From: a virus
Reading direction: 5' to 3' (one strand)
IMG/VR virus record: IMGVR_UViG_3300023170_000111
Location: 1 to 31,991 of that record
DNA length: 31,991 nt
Below the pieces are notes generated by a model, which was not told the DNA's origin, searched no databases, and was given only the letters and a program-made list of their open reading frames with translations. Shown here one piece after another: positions 14,501 to 22,500 of the stretch; the first letter of the stretch is position 1; each line of letters opens with the position of its first letter. A program made the position numbers and the translations under genes.

Positions 14501-17337
14501 TTGGTTCTGTGGCGATGCCATTTATCATCGAGAACTTTACTCCTATACTGAAGCAAGTTCAATTTGTAAGTAATGATAATCTAGCAGTAAGAGATATTGA
14601 GTCAGATGATGTAATCTCCAGACTAGAGCTCATTCCTATTGATCTTTCTATCGAAAGTATTGAGATTGAAACTCAGAAGGGTGGTGTTATTGTTGTTCCT
14701 GGTGCTTTCATTCCTGTCTTCCTTGAGCGTGTATTTGTTAACGAACTACCATCTGGACTAGAGAATGAACCAGAAGTCTTCTATCCACAAGGATCCTTAA
14801 CATTAGCAGTTACTGAACCTAAGATCTATGTTCTCAAACAAAATGATATTAACGTTCCATTCAACGTTGATATTGCTCAGTGGACTCAGGTTCATCAAGA
14901 TGATGACACTATCTTTACATTCTTTGTCGGTGGTGTACCAGAGACAAGTGTCGATGTAACAAATGAAGTTAAATGGTTCCGACAAATCGAACCATCTTTC
15001 GGTAATGAGATTGATGTTGCTGTTGTAAATATTGAACTAGAAATCATTACCCTCCTACCACAGATTGATGATGTTGAGGATATCATTATCTGGGAGGCAA
15101 CTAGAGTTGTTCCATTCAACGTTGATATTGCTCAGTGGACTCAGGTTCACCAGGACGATGATACAAATATATTCCTAGATTCTATTATTAGCATCTTCTT
15201 AGAAGATGAGTTTAAAATCCCCATCGAAGATCGTTTTGGAGAACAACTTTTTGCTGGTCTACCCGGTCCTACTTTCTATGAAGTATTCATCACCAAACCT
15301 ATTGAGATTGATGTTACCATTTCTGTAGAAGACTTCTCTATTGCTAGTATTGTACAGAACAATCTACGTTATTTCGTCTTTGATGTTGATGCCGGTGCTA
15401 GCACTCTTACTGCCAACTCCGATCAAAGTCCTTGGGCAATCCATCGTGTCTGGACAGCAACAAATGAGGAAGAGGTAGCGGATGTTAAGGGTATCGAATC
15501 CTTTGTAAATCTAATCATCAATCCCGTTGAAGATATCTCCATGGAGGGTGTATTCACCATCTTTGGCGCTGAACTTATCGAGATTGTTCAGGATGATGTT
15601 GTTTCTCTAGTAGAAATCGAGACCCCCTACATTACTCCTGTTAGTGTAGAATTCGAGAAAACAAATACTGTTCCTCTATGGTCTGGTGGTGCTGAGTTCC
15701 GTGGACAAGTTCCTCTAGATGAATCTGGTCAAGAACTATTCCTAGACACCCCATACGTAGGCGAAACTCTAGATCCTATCTTTAACATGGTTAAGGTCTG
15801 GCAGTATCAGACTGAAGATTTTGCTATTATTTCGATCAGAACTACAATCGAAAGACTTGGTTCTGAGATTAATGGATCTGAACTATTTGTTGCCTTTGAT
15901 CCAGAATCCCCCGTTCAAGGTTTCCTTGATGGCGGAGAACCCAGAAGCTATGGAGATGGACCACCAGCAGATTCTGTCTTTAAGATTGTTAACATGTGGT
16001 CCGGTGGTGCCGCTTTCCGTGGACAAGTTCCCCTAGATGAATCTGGACAAGAACTAAAACTAGAAACTCCATATCAAGGTGATGAACTCGGAACTGTCTT
16101 CTGGATGGAGAAGATCTGGCAATATGATTGTGATCAAACGAATCTCAATGTTGTCAAGCAGATTGAGAGAGATTATCCTAATAGACACCTCGAACCAGGA
16201 GCATTCCAGTTATCTGGTCAAGGATTCTATGGCGATGCCGGAATGCCACAGCAAGCATTCGTATTTGAGGTATTCTTCACAGAAACTATTCCTGGCGCTG
16301 GGGTTGACCCAGAAGATCCAACAGATATCCAGAAGATCATCGTCAGAAGTGTTGAACTTGAAGATGTTATCTTTAACCTCCGTAGAGAAGCCGAATGGGT
16401 TCTTGTTCCTGGTGATAACATTAACACCACACTTGAAGTTCGTAGAACGATTGGAGAACCAACTGAAGGTGGACAACTATACGGAGTTGTTAATGTTCTC
16501 AATATCTTTACTAACTTCAATGACTTCGAAGATCTACCAACACCTCCATACGAGGAAGATGGAGCAATCTTCAGTGATGTCACTGAAGTTCTCATGCTTG
16601 AGCCTTTCAGTGTAGAATCCTGGAGTCAAAGAAATATTACCCGTGAGGTTAACCCCTCTGCTGGATTTAAGGTATTCCAGGAAATCAGAATCCCCTATGA
16701 TTCTACCTCTCAGGATAATCTAGCAGTTGTAGATATTGATAGCAATGTTACGTCTGTTATTGTACAGGAAGATGATATTGAGATCTTTATCGGTGATATT
16801 AACAGCGAGGTAAATATTACTGTTGTTACTGGTATTGCTGATCAGTTAGATGATGAGTTAGATTCTCAATATCTCAGAACGACTCTAGGCATGTCGTTCG
16901 GTATGTATGAAAGAAATGCTTTCGTGTCCAATGGTTCCTTGAACATCAATGGATCTATTGCCGAAACTCTTGCTTCTTATGAGATTTTAGAGTTTGAAAG
17001 AGGAGAATCTAGCATCCTCACCAACGGAACAAGATTCAGACTAGGATTCCCATCGATTAATGAAATCGGTGGAACGTTACAGTTTGATTTACTAGATACC
17101 AATGATACTTTGGTGCCCATCAACTCCAGTGTTGATCTGACTGATCTTGATTGGCCAACAAGTGGAACAATCATCGTTGCTAATACGTCTGATCCTGATC
17201 CCGCCAACCACACAATCGAAGAAATCGAATATACAGGAATCGCCGGAACGTTCCTAACAGGAATCACCAGAGGAGCCAACGGAACTACCGTACAGACTCA
17301 TCTTGCTACTGGTTCTTACCTCAGAACTATCGGATAA
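5509..17337 (+). CDS. Giant mosaic baseplate wedge protein in the gp7 position
   Basis: A single unbroken frame encodes 3942 residues; T4 gp7 has about 1030. The N-terminus (1-240) has the cyanophage baseplate pattern FVRNFEREYLASFPEKFLKG then FYRAKGTDRSIQFLFK. Short modules built on SFPEVNGYIQIDNEI recur at about 80-120, 308-360, 1277-1330, 2904-2965 and 3884-3942, usually followed by RG and GT motifs. G-x-GY beta modules lie near 538, 612, 1234, 1617, 1653 and 2721. A YHYH-like domain spans about 742-853 and a cupredoxin-like module about 2312-2412. Residues about 2750-3870 are very acidic, with repeats. The place between gp6 and gp8 makes it the gp7 counterpart by synteny, but homology to T4 gp7 is not visible. 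Translation is probably coupled to gp6, with no SD site. Confidence 0.8.
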   Translation: MAAKTRNISTLIESQLPGFIIEDYAQMKTFIESYYEQQELRGQPLDIIHNITEYRNIDFYSNKILKEKTTLAVSVAANDTTIVVSDATSFPEVNGYIQIDNEILFYKERTDTEFLEVSRGVSGNNTLGDLYNKSKFVSTSATAHTQNADVLNISNLFLYAFVRNFEREYLASFPEKFLKGDVDKRTLIKNIGDFYRAKGTDRSIQFLFKTIISRDPQEKVSVYNPKDTTLKASTSDWISSYTLKVKVLSGDLTKLVGAKITQGQNSAVVDNVTPGNLILAPESVVGEFNIVSSTSLKKEPLLASYGSGYKVTVDSTQGFPQQGTLTIGSATIEYLSKSVNQFTISKRSATNTNFAVGTPIYAGDVVTGTYEGGTVRFIITGVVYNLLPSNPKPYASAGDQIQLVDTFDSISPVIKNTLNNNRWLLNPDYSEPNSIHANIDLDGVVADVSAIFEDEQYFYICSSSFPSNSDLLTPQVTVSLDGQEILKLIRKHPITTTEVYSTGNKDVGILVDGTPVYSNRSEEEVVYGKIETITLQSKGRNYKVAPTVLVNEQPNKATAVLAGETVSRIDPVDFDTTLYEEDPTIRITAGEGAILSAVVTNGAITSINVDNPGRYYTSPPTILITDLTGRGSFAEYEAVVSNGEIVECVKITEGKLYNPQFTSVVAVASGTGASATAKVRRWAKNRYRSLQSVLDTNNGYAFPSRTGKVGYGYGVVANPVILRRRLLDSIDAVYEETATILHSPILGYAYDGNPIYGPYGYSNPLDRTSSVVRMNSGYTIKTSRVNGPSNIFDPLGSFVDDYEWKPSINSGKTELDANNGRFCVTPDYPNGVYAYFLTIDADNNPVFPYVLGSNFYSLPVDSNYNTPISQRDLPKDIKRLGFAGSGVGLKATIKDVSKGRVSGANVISSTEEFEVGSNLLIENKAVNAQVSTLKGKEVVGIESNQTKALEITTSQSVYLFAGDIITQGGPGGATGEVVTNTFNGNNFIVRNVQPNINDGSLITATGGTLDSSSTIQKFILDASSTYTVGSTLNFINEDEQEIEATAEILESTIAQNSVIVRVLTGTFTNDSGYYLSSSTLSDTARTGIESVQDLSVGLEIFDINDSIAILETATNHGVSVGDIVDVDITPDESGTETTYYVRKKIYQDVTTVPPKHQSVITDTGIGSGDVINTGNSYLTGTFNDVELVFRDSSQARPGVGLLGDPNNARATIVIGNPNGSGFGPVASIIITNKGSGYRKEDVLTFVEGVPVTNVAAGGPQNFAFVVDHVGFAASNTRLYLSNVTNLSNGDFLKVGQEIVEIQNVNLVFKYVTVGRARKGTFSTNHYDGNVVNGEEIPFRISNGYRPFGAGAGNPIATDYDAETGKLTISYDYNDNINLINKVIGSSVFFDESTPKKTVTLTNVEEASYKLELSKDDETNFIVNPSFDVLKYYSYRFDTGHFSMANTFLDISPSINYNILVDGKEVGSINPGTAGSYTRIRFGFTPDIATLDQERVDLRYSTFYYFIKASGVDTEESKINIVNDPLVGRKKVTHITNTKLVYDLDSIVEYDGSGEISYTTTSTSAFGAIHDVSIRSSKKDLDYLPIVFGVYPREASQAVLEPVIENGTITKVDVIKRGSGYVKPKLVFEGDGTGVELALVVIDGSIVAVRVDKGGRGYTSAKAEVVESNTTIYLESSNIGVPLNVEIGLYGSGFNTDYSTRPTFRSKTVLVLEDADLFKPQSQIVQDSSGSKANVDSWRMGGNLLKVSDVEGIFEVGQPIRDTRNNSTANVKHVLETDFNEDVKSYSQQGYFASVKGYIGENRNKITDSYFYQDYSYVVESDTPVDIWRDLILETTHPAGFELFGEVNVFSQGSAPMPQASQAATPITCNLNLSIKAIETINTSRVVTTHIAKFADSNVKRGKGAISISDVDLSATNFQDIRLEPNFDGIEDPNTGKRVGTTVFTMYQAGSNNTIVAYNDQEFFITLDGILQEPGEAFTVLGSQIVFDTAPLGERVVEGQDVDEQKFYGKQLKYNDAVNSDQYLRKFQDISGEFDNIKSDFDLYYDDGSIAKTEENELLIVVIDGVKQRYGEAYEILRYEDPATPDKIKFIGKPEVEDPLYDAEDEREDRVLRNGQKCYIFGIGNYFTATISTDNIVNNPIGPFIIKNSLTGNAVEVPDPDYGIVFVNNVLQIPGKAYNITGSVITFRQPLPYAVQSDGSVVVAPIEIIYVYGKTTDQVLTLHDFEPDVYLRDVTVEITDAYADEFFFFYNTTAAQQDLASGDSLWVEDLAPVEDRLTYQISADWTLLSSGTGYTEEKVYANVPFYNVATQTFVVTLAGGQYLIDGVPLPTLQLSPGNTYRFDVSDPSLVGSDLTFQHQVDSSFIRQEDIGFQGEPNSFIDLIIFPEAPEGLAQINYTNLLDAPNTGTVDVLAGPTGQYGYGFKVARLRVTDNGEVILESVVWNQRGERYQDGDITLSIGFVGYDGLGNGDISIQHNLAYRTTEVSAGTNEYLLGRVKDVSQDGNVTRIRLESKFSWPEDVLQDKVFVYKRDYRIGSSIESRRYNIRGLGYSVTSTEPLDANGFPQLKRNTTYWLNGTKDDNAYYERTKLFSNLHPKDKVCISGETHYREIKTISRLAKRTHFDPGKYLGKDHAVRVTTSAYNGTQSGSGLSIYAPIDSEGRVTDLIWNRPEWNAEFTRRSETARGYLAAPKLYFIPKTPAGGGAQAAVYFHKGIVSVDLIRPGYGYEEPPTVVVAKPYDVLRNPNRKIDSVSNLTFNLSIPNTFFSITTLNEIAVGSTEEFLSIINLTIFVSAETSDQITTIIEPEVATVRLRLETELTYLDLETEIVDLPPTVLAFNALDVNETLITQFIQTEQVVGDEVIIEEAIIDLEFQLEVIAAQRGATASTSDQFAIIAADFLIGDTILYVLNSNNFPEEGNLIIGYTDSNGYERIERVSYFRREYDRFFIDERGVGATLEADHFAGTLAKLEPPLVFVRDVDIDTQLVPPPVPGEVGEELFGSVAMPFIIENFTPILKQVQFVSNDNLAVRDIESDDVISRLELIPIDLSIESIEIETQKGGVIVVPGAFIPVFLERVFVNELPSGLENEPEVFYPQGSLTLAVTEPKIYVLKQNDINVPFNVDIAQWTQVHQDDDTIFTFFVGGVPETSVDVTNEVKWFRQIEPSFGNEIDVAVVNIELEIITLLPQIDDVEDIIIWEATRVVPFNVDIAQWTQVHQDDDTNIFLDSIISIFLEDEFKIPIEDRFGEQLFAGLPGPTFYEVFITKPIEIDVTISVEDFSIASIVQNNLRYFVFDVDAGASTLTANSDQSPWAIHRVWTATNEEEVADVKGIESFVNLIINPVEDISMEGVFTIFGAELIEIVQDDVVSLVEIETPYITPVSVEFEKTNTVPLWSGGAEFRGQVPLDESGQELFLDTPYVGETLDPIFNMVKVWQYQTEDFAIISIRTTIERLGSEINGSELFVAFDPESPVQGFLDGGEPRSYGDGPPADSVFKIVNMWSGGAAFRGQVPLDESGQELKLETPYQGDELGTVFWMEKIWQYDCDQTNLNVVKQIERDYPNRHLEPGAFQLSGQGFYGDAGMPQQAFVFEVFFTETIPGAGVDPEDPTDIQKIIVRSVELEDVIFNLRREAEWVLVPGDNINTTLEVRRTIGEPTEGGQLYGVVNVLNIFTNFNDFEDLPTPPYEEDGAIFSDVTEVLMLEPFSVESWSQRNITREVNPSAGFKVFQEIRIPYDSTSQDNLAVVDIDSNVTSVIVQEDDIEIFIGDINSEVNITVVTGIADQLDDELDSQYLRTTLGMSFGMYERNAFVSNGSLNINGSIAETLASYEILEFERGESSILTNGTRFRLGFPSINEIGGTLQFDLLDTNDTLVPINSSVDLTDLDWPTSGTIIVANTSDPDPANHTIEEIEYTGIAGTFLTGITRGANGTTVQTHLATGSYLRTIG
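14854..15163 (+). repeat. In-frame duplication inside the giant gene (255-base spacing)
   Basis: Forty-one bases starting at 14854 are identical to those starting at 15109, with near-identity beyond. Both copies encode VPFNVDIAQWTQVHQDDDT. The spacing is 255 bases, exactly 85 codons, so the frame is kept. Confidence 0.9.
15679..16128 (+). repeat. In-frame duplication of a 44-codon module (318-base spacing)
   Basis: Copies at about 15679-15810 and 15997-16128 encode a segment with WSGGA-x-FRGQVPLDESGQEL, then TPY-x-G and WQY. The spacing is 318 bases (106 codons). Protein identity is high, while the DNA has diverged at third positions. Confidence 0.9.
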
Positions 17338-17342
17338 TCTTG

Positions 17343-17360
17343 TATAAATAACAATAAATA
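17343..17360 (+). promoter_or_regulatory. Tandem T4-like late promoters for gp8
   Basis: TATAAATA (17343-17350) and AATAAATA (17353-17360) both match the xATAAATA late motif, 10 bp apart, in the gap before gp8. An SD site (AAGGAG, 17372-17377) follows, 9 bases before the ATG. Confidence 0.8.
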
Positions 17361-17386
17361 TCGACCAAAAAAAGGAGATTTTTTAA

Positions 17387-19453
17387 ATGAGTGCAATCAT
17401 TTCTGATAAGTTCAGGATTTATAATGCTGAAGCATTTTTAGATGCTTTGGGTGATGACTACTTCGATCTAGACGGTAACTTCATTGGTAACAATGACCCG
17501 CTAATCGAAAGAAACCAAATGTATTTCTTCGTTGGTAGACCACAAAGCTGGGAGCCTACGCTTGAAGTTTATGGACGTGTTGATGCTGCTGCCGGTTGGG
17601 CTGGTTCCGTTGGAGATCAAGTTTCCGTCGGTACTCCAGGTGTAGACTTTACAGCAGACGTTGTTGCCGTATACGAGGATGTCCTAGTACTAGGTAATGT
17701 TTCTGGATCATCTGGTAACCTAACGACCCCTCCTGCCGGTTCTACCCTAACCGTACAGGCTGGTGGTGCCGCTGCTGGATCTACTGCTACTACTGGAGTA
17801 TATCGTTTTGCTGACGAGGATACCACTGTTCCTACAGCGTTTGATAACACCAGAGAGTTCTATGAAGTCTATGATGATATCATTGCCGCCAAGAGAATGA
17901 CGGTCGAATACACCAGAGCTGTGGTTCGTCGTTATAACTGGGCACTAACCGGTACTGATGTCTATGACATGTATCGTCATGATTATTCCTTCGCTGGAGC
18001 TCCTAACACCGGAACCATTGGTAAGCCAGGATCCAACGCTGTTACCGACAGAGGACAACCCCTTCCCCAAGAAGATAATCTTGGAGATATGAAGTTCTAT
18101 GTAATGAACGGTGACTATGAAGTTTGGAAGTGCCTATACAACGGTTCTTCTGAAGCAAATCCTAATGGTATTGCAGCTACTATCGAACCAACAAGAAACC
18201 CATCTCTCCCTGCTATCTACAGAGATCCTGTTAATGGCGAGCGTGAGCAAGGTCTCTTCTGTGAGAACGTTGCCCCATCGGGACCACTTTCTGTTGCTGC
18301 TCCCGGTCCAGTTCAGTTCAGGGAAGCAAATGGATACGTATGGAAGTTTATGTACAAGCTTCCTATTGATGACGTTCTACGTTTCCTATCGACAGACTTT
18401 ATGCCTGTCTCGCTACAAGTTCCTAACAACGGTTCCGATAGACTACAAACTGAGCAGATTGCTCAAGATGGTGCTATTCTATCCGTTTATCTAAGAAGTG
18501 CTCAGTCGGCAGGTCTTCCCGTGGGCGGTCCATACTTCGCTCCTGTTGTAGGAGATGGTACTGGCGCTGTTGTGTCTTTCGAGGTTGATGGTACTAATAA
18601 TATTATTAACCTTGCCATTGCTGCTGATGGTACTGGATATACTTACGGTAGTGTTATCCTTGAGACTGGTACGACGACCCCAGAACCAAATGGTGTATTC
18701 GATAGCTGGAATGATCCCGAGACCGGCGGTGACGGATTCGCTACTGCCACTGGCACGGTCATCGGCGCTGGTGGTGGAGATGGTGCTGATATCGAAGTCA
18801 TTATCGCTCCTAAGGGCGGTCATGGTGCCGGTGCTTCTTCCACTCCTGTTGCTGGTGCTCGTAGCATCGAGCGTGAGTTCAATGCCAAGCGTATCATGGC
18901 AAACATCCGTCTAACCTATGCTGAAGGTGATGGAGACTTCCCTGTAGATAACGATTTCAGAAGAATCGGTATTCTCAAGGATCCAACAACATCCTTGGCT
19001 GTGGGTGACGCAGAGACACTATCTAACCTCAAGGTTATTCGTGTATCTCCATCCGCTGCTGGTTTCCAACCAGACGATGACATCAGTCAGGTTCTTGCTG
19101 GCGGCGGTACTGCCAAAGGTAAAGTAGTTTCTGTAGAAACTCTTTCTCCTAGTGGTGACGAACTTCTTTCCTACTACCAGTCTCAAGTTGAGCACAAGGA
19201 CAGAGGTGTTGTAAGAGAGTTTGACAATGGTGTTACCGCAGTCAACCCTGTTACTACTCCTTCCAACCAGTCTAATGAGTCTGGTACTGTTGTGAACTTC
19301 GACGGAACTGAGGGCGCTATCGTTCTCGTTGCTGGTGTACGTGATACCGAGTTTAATCCTAATACTGGAGACATCCTCTATCAGGAAAACAGAAGACTAA
19401 TCACTCGTGCTCCTGACCAGATCGAAGACATCAAACTTGTCATCGAGTTCTGA
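17387..19453 (+). CDS. gp8: Baseplate wedge protein gp8
   Basis: This 688-residue protein has the cyanophage gp8 signature. The N-terminus is FRIYNAEAFLDAL followed by MYFFVGRPQSWEP. Residues about 244-260 carry FYVMNGDYEVWKCLYNGSSE. FREANGYVWKFMYKLPIDDV starts near 308 and is followed by FLSTDFMPV. FRRIGILKDP lies near 524, and the C-terminus is ENRRLITRAPDQIEDIKLVI. It is about twice the length of T4 gp8 (334), partly through a Gly/Ala/Thr-rich insert and beta modules with DGTGYTYGSV. gp8 is part of the baseplate wedge, bridging gp7 and gp10 in T4. The gene has its own tandem late promoters and a strong SD site, and a terminator follows 15 bases after the stop. Confidence 0.88.
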   Translation: MSAIISDKFRIYNAEAFLDALGDDYFDLDGNFIGNNDPLIERNQMYFFVGRPQSWEPTLEVYGRVDAAAGWAGSVGDQVSVGTPGVDFTADVVAVYEDVLVLGNVSGSSGNLTTPPAGSTLTVQAGGAAAGSTATTGVYRFADEDTTVPTAFDNTREFYEVYDDIIAAKRMTVEYTRAVVRRYNWALTGTDVYDMYRHDYSFAGAPNTGTIGKPGSNAVTDRGQPLPQEDNLGDMKFYVMNGDYEVWKCLYNGSSEANPNGIAATIEPTRNPSLPAIYRDPVNGEREQGLFCENVAPSGPLSVAAPGPVQFREANGYVWKFMYKLPIDDVLRFLSTDFMPVSLQVPNNGSDRLQTEQIAQDGAILSVYLRSAQSAGLPVGGPYFAPVVGDGTGAVVSFEVDGTNNIINLAIAADGTGYTYGSVILETGTTTPEPNGVFDSWNDPETGGDGFATATGTVIGAGGGDGADIEVIIAPKGGHGAGASSTPVAGARSIEREFNAKRIMANIRLTYAEGDGDFPVDNDFRRIGILKDPTTSLAVGDAETLSNLKVIRVSPSAAGFQPDDDISQVLAGGGTAKGKVVSVETLSPSGDELLSYYQSQVEHKDRGVVREFDNGVTAVNPVTTPSNQSNESGTVVNFDGTEGAIVLVAGVRDTEFNPNTGDILYQENRRLITRAPDQIEDIKLVIEF

Positions 19454-19468
19454 TCTACATATTATACT

Positions 19469-19494
19469 ACGGTCCCCTTCGGGGGACCGTTTTT
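19469..19494 (+). terminator. Strong intrinsic terminator with UUCG loop after gp8
   Basis: A perfect 9-bp stem, ACGGTCCCC (19469-19477) with GGGGACCGT (19482-19490), is closed by a TTCG loop and followed by TTTT. It lies 15 bases after the gp8 stop codon. Confidence 0.92.
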
Positions 19495-19518
19495 AACTCC
19501 CAGGAATAATGTACTCTC

Positions 19519-22500
19519 ATGCCACAGAAGACTAACATTAATGCAACTCCATATTTTGACGACTTTGATGCCGATAAGAACTTTTACAAAGTTCTTTTTC
19601 GACCTGGATATTCTATTCAGTCAAGAGAACTAACTACACTTCAATCTATTCTACAGAATCAGATTGAAAGTATAGGGAGGTATACTTTTAAACAGGGACA
19701 GCAAGTAGTTCCGGGGGAGGTTGGTCTCAATACAAAACTTGACTATGTTAAGTTATCATCTGTTTCCGAAGTGGGAGTCGGTCAACCAGATGGTACTATT
19801 GTTTATCAAACATATGATATTAGTTTATTAGTTGGACAAAAACTAAGAGGAATCACCTCTGGTGTTATTGCTAATGTAGTTGATACTGCTTTAGCTACAA
19901 CTACTGAGTCTGATACTTTATTCGTAACGTATGTCAATAGTGGCGACGACAACAACGAAACAACTTTTAGACAAGGCGAAACATTAGAAGTTGTTAATGG
20001 TATTAACACTCCACTATTGGTAGTTGGTATTGACGGGAGCGTTCTACCAACATCTATCACTATTGAAAATCCTATTACTGGCGATCAAACCGTGATCGGT
20101 AGTCCAGCAATGGGGTTTGCTAGTGCTGTAGAAGTAGAAGAGGGCATTTATTTTGTAAATGGTTTCTTTGTAAAAAATAAAAAGCAGATTTTAGTTATTG
20201 ATAAGTATTCTTCCAGAACTTCTGCTAAAGTAGGATTTCGTATTGTAGAAGAGATTGTTACCCCACAGCAAGATGGGTCTCTCTTCGACAATGCAAGAGG
20301 ATATTCAAATGCTTCTGCTCCAGGAGCACATAGATTTAAGATTACTTTAAATCTAGTTGAAGTTGGTTATTCCGATAAGACAGATAATAACTTTGTTCAA
20401 CTATTAAAAGTAAATCAAGGTGTAATCGAAAAAGAAGTAGAAAAAGCAGATTACAGTTTACTAGAAGATACTCTAGCAAGAAGAACCTATGACGAGTCTG
20501 GAGACTACGTTGTAGATACGTTTAAGACCGAAGTTAGAGAATACTACCAACAAAATGGTAACAACGGTATCTACAGATTAGGTAGTAGCGGAACCGTAAA
20601 CGGGTTATCGGAAGCAGAAGCAGAATCTAAGATGATTCTTGCTGTTGGACCCGGTAAGGCATATGTTAGAGGATATGAGATTGTTAACAAGGCAACCAAG
20701 AATGTAGAGGTTGATAAAGCAAGAGATATTCTAACAAAAGATAATGTACTCTTAAAGTCCACTGGTCTTGCCACATATAAGATTACCAACTTATCAGGCA
20801 CAGTCCCTCTAAACACTGTGGGAGGAGAACTAACGTCATATCCTGATGTATACTTGAACACTGTATTTAATGATGGAACCGTTGGATTGAATGGTCTAGA
20901 AGCAGAAGGTTATTTCAAATCAACTGTCAACAGAAGGTCTCAACCCTTTGGACTTGATGTGGGAATCAAAACTCTGTACCTTCAGTTGACTGATGATGTC
21001 CCCACATTAGAACTTATCCCCGATGAACTATGGTTCTCTAAAACAGTTAGCGGCGGAGTTCCTACTACTGTTGATAAAGTAACAGTCATCGGAAAGTCTA
21101 TTGTTAATAGAAACGTAGTTAACTCGGAAGCAACACAACTATTTGCCGAAGTTACTGTTTTAGCTCAAAAATCTATTTTAGATACGTATCTATTTGAATA
21201 TGACGAGAACGGCAGTGGTAGATATAGATATTTCTGGACATCAGAAGCAACTGCTTTTACCGAAACTCCATGGGCATTTGTCGTAGATTATAATGACACC
21301 ATTCACCCTGTAGCAGGCATAGCAAAACCAAAGAACTATTCTTTAGTTAGAAGAGCAGAAGGATTTAATGAAGATCTAGACAAGATTCTTTCTAAAGGTA
21401 GAGCAGAAGATGGATCACGTCCTTATAACGCTACGTTTAACTTCTCTTACTTCGCTCCTAGATTCTTCACAAAGTTAAAGTTAGAAACTTCTCCTACTAC
21501 AGGATTTACCCCAGGTAAGTATGTTGTTGGACGTGATAGTAAAGCATATGGTGTTGTTGAGTCTGATGAGACTAGAAACTACTCATTTGGAAAAAATCTT
21601 TTTGTAACCACTTTGTCTGGAACTTTCAGACCAGGAGAAACTATTATTGATGAAGATGGGGTTTCTTTGAAGATTGCTCAAGAAAATACCATCTCTCACT
21701 TTGTTGTAAACTACCGAGGATCTGGATATGCTGATTCGGGTCCTACCAGAGCAAAACTAGTTATTAATGGCAGAGAGTTTGATACTGCTGTTGTAGAAGC
21801 TAAAGTAGAAGGTGGTGGAATCTACGCTGCCGAGATTGTCAATAACAATGAGATTAGACAGCAATATGTTTCTCCCCCTGTTGTAACAGTAACTCCTGAT
21901 CAAGGTGGTGTTAATAACGCTAGAATCACAGCGGTTCTTAACAAGGACACTGTTCTTACTTACAGTAACCAGAATATTAAGTCCTTCAACTCTGTATATG
22001 ACTCATATACATTTACAGCAGACATTGATACTACAAAAGCAGAATACGCCGAATCCGTACAAGTTACATCTTTCACTTTTAGTGGAGAAAAAGGAAACAA
22101 GTATTTGGTATCTAATGGATTTGCTACCGATCTTTCTCAGACACTTAAGAGAGGAGATCTAATCCAATACACAGATGATGCCGGACAAGTTATTAGAAAT
22201 GTCGTACAATCATATACTGATTCTGAAGGTGTCGTAAAATCTAGAATCCTTCTAGACTACACATTAGGAGCAAATGTCACTAATGCTACGGTTGTTAGAG
22301 TTCGACCTGTTCTAGAGAATGCCACAAAGTCTAGTCTTATCTTCCCAACAGGAAGTAAGCAAGTTGCTTCTTTGGTCAAAGATACAGAGGATACTAGATT
22401 TAAGTATTATATCAGGAAAGATTTTGTTTCTGAACTTGCTGCTGCCGGTAGCACGGTAACATTTAGTGCTCAGTTAACGTCCGGTACACAAAGATTTGCT

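Noticed and set aside
16079-16615. 178-codon + strand frame inside the giant gene
   Set aside because: It lies entirely within the unbroken, motif-rich frame of the giant protein, and no start signal or family resemblance is seen.
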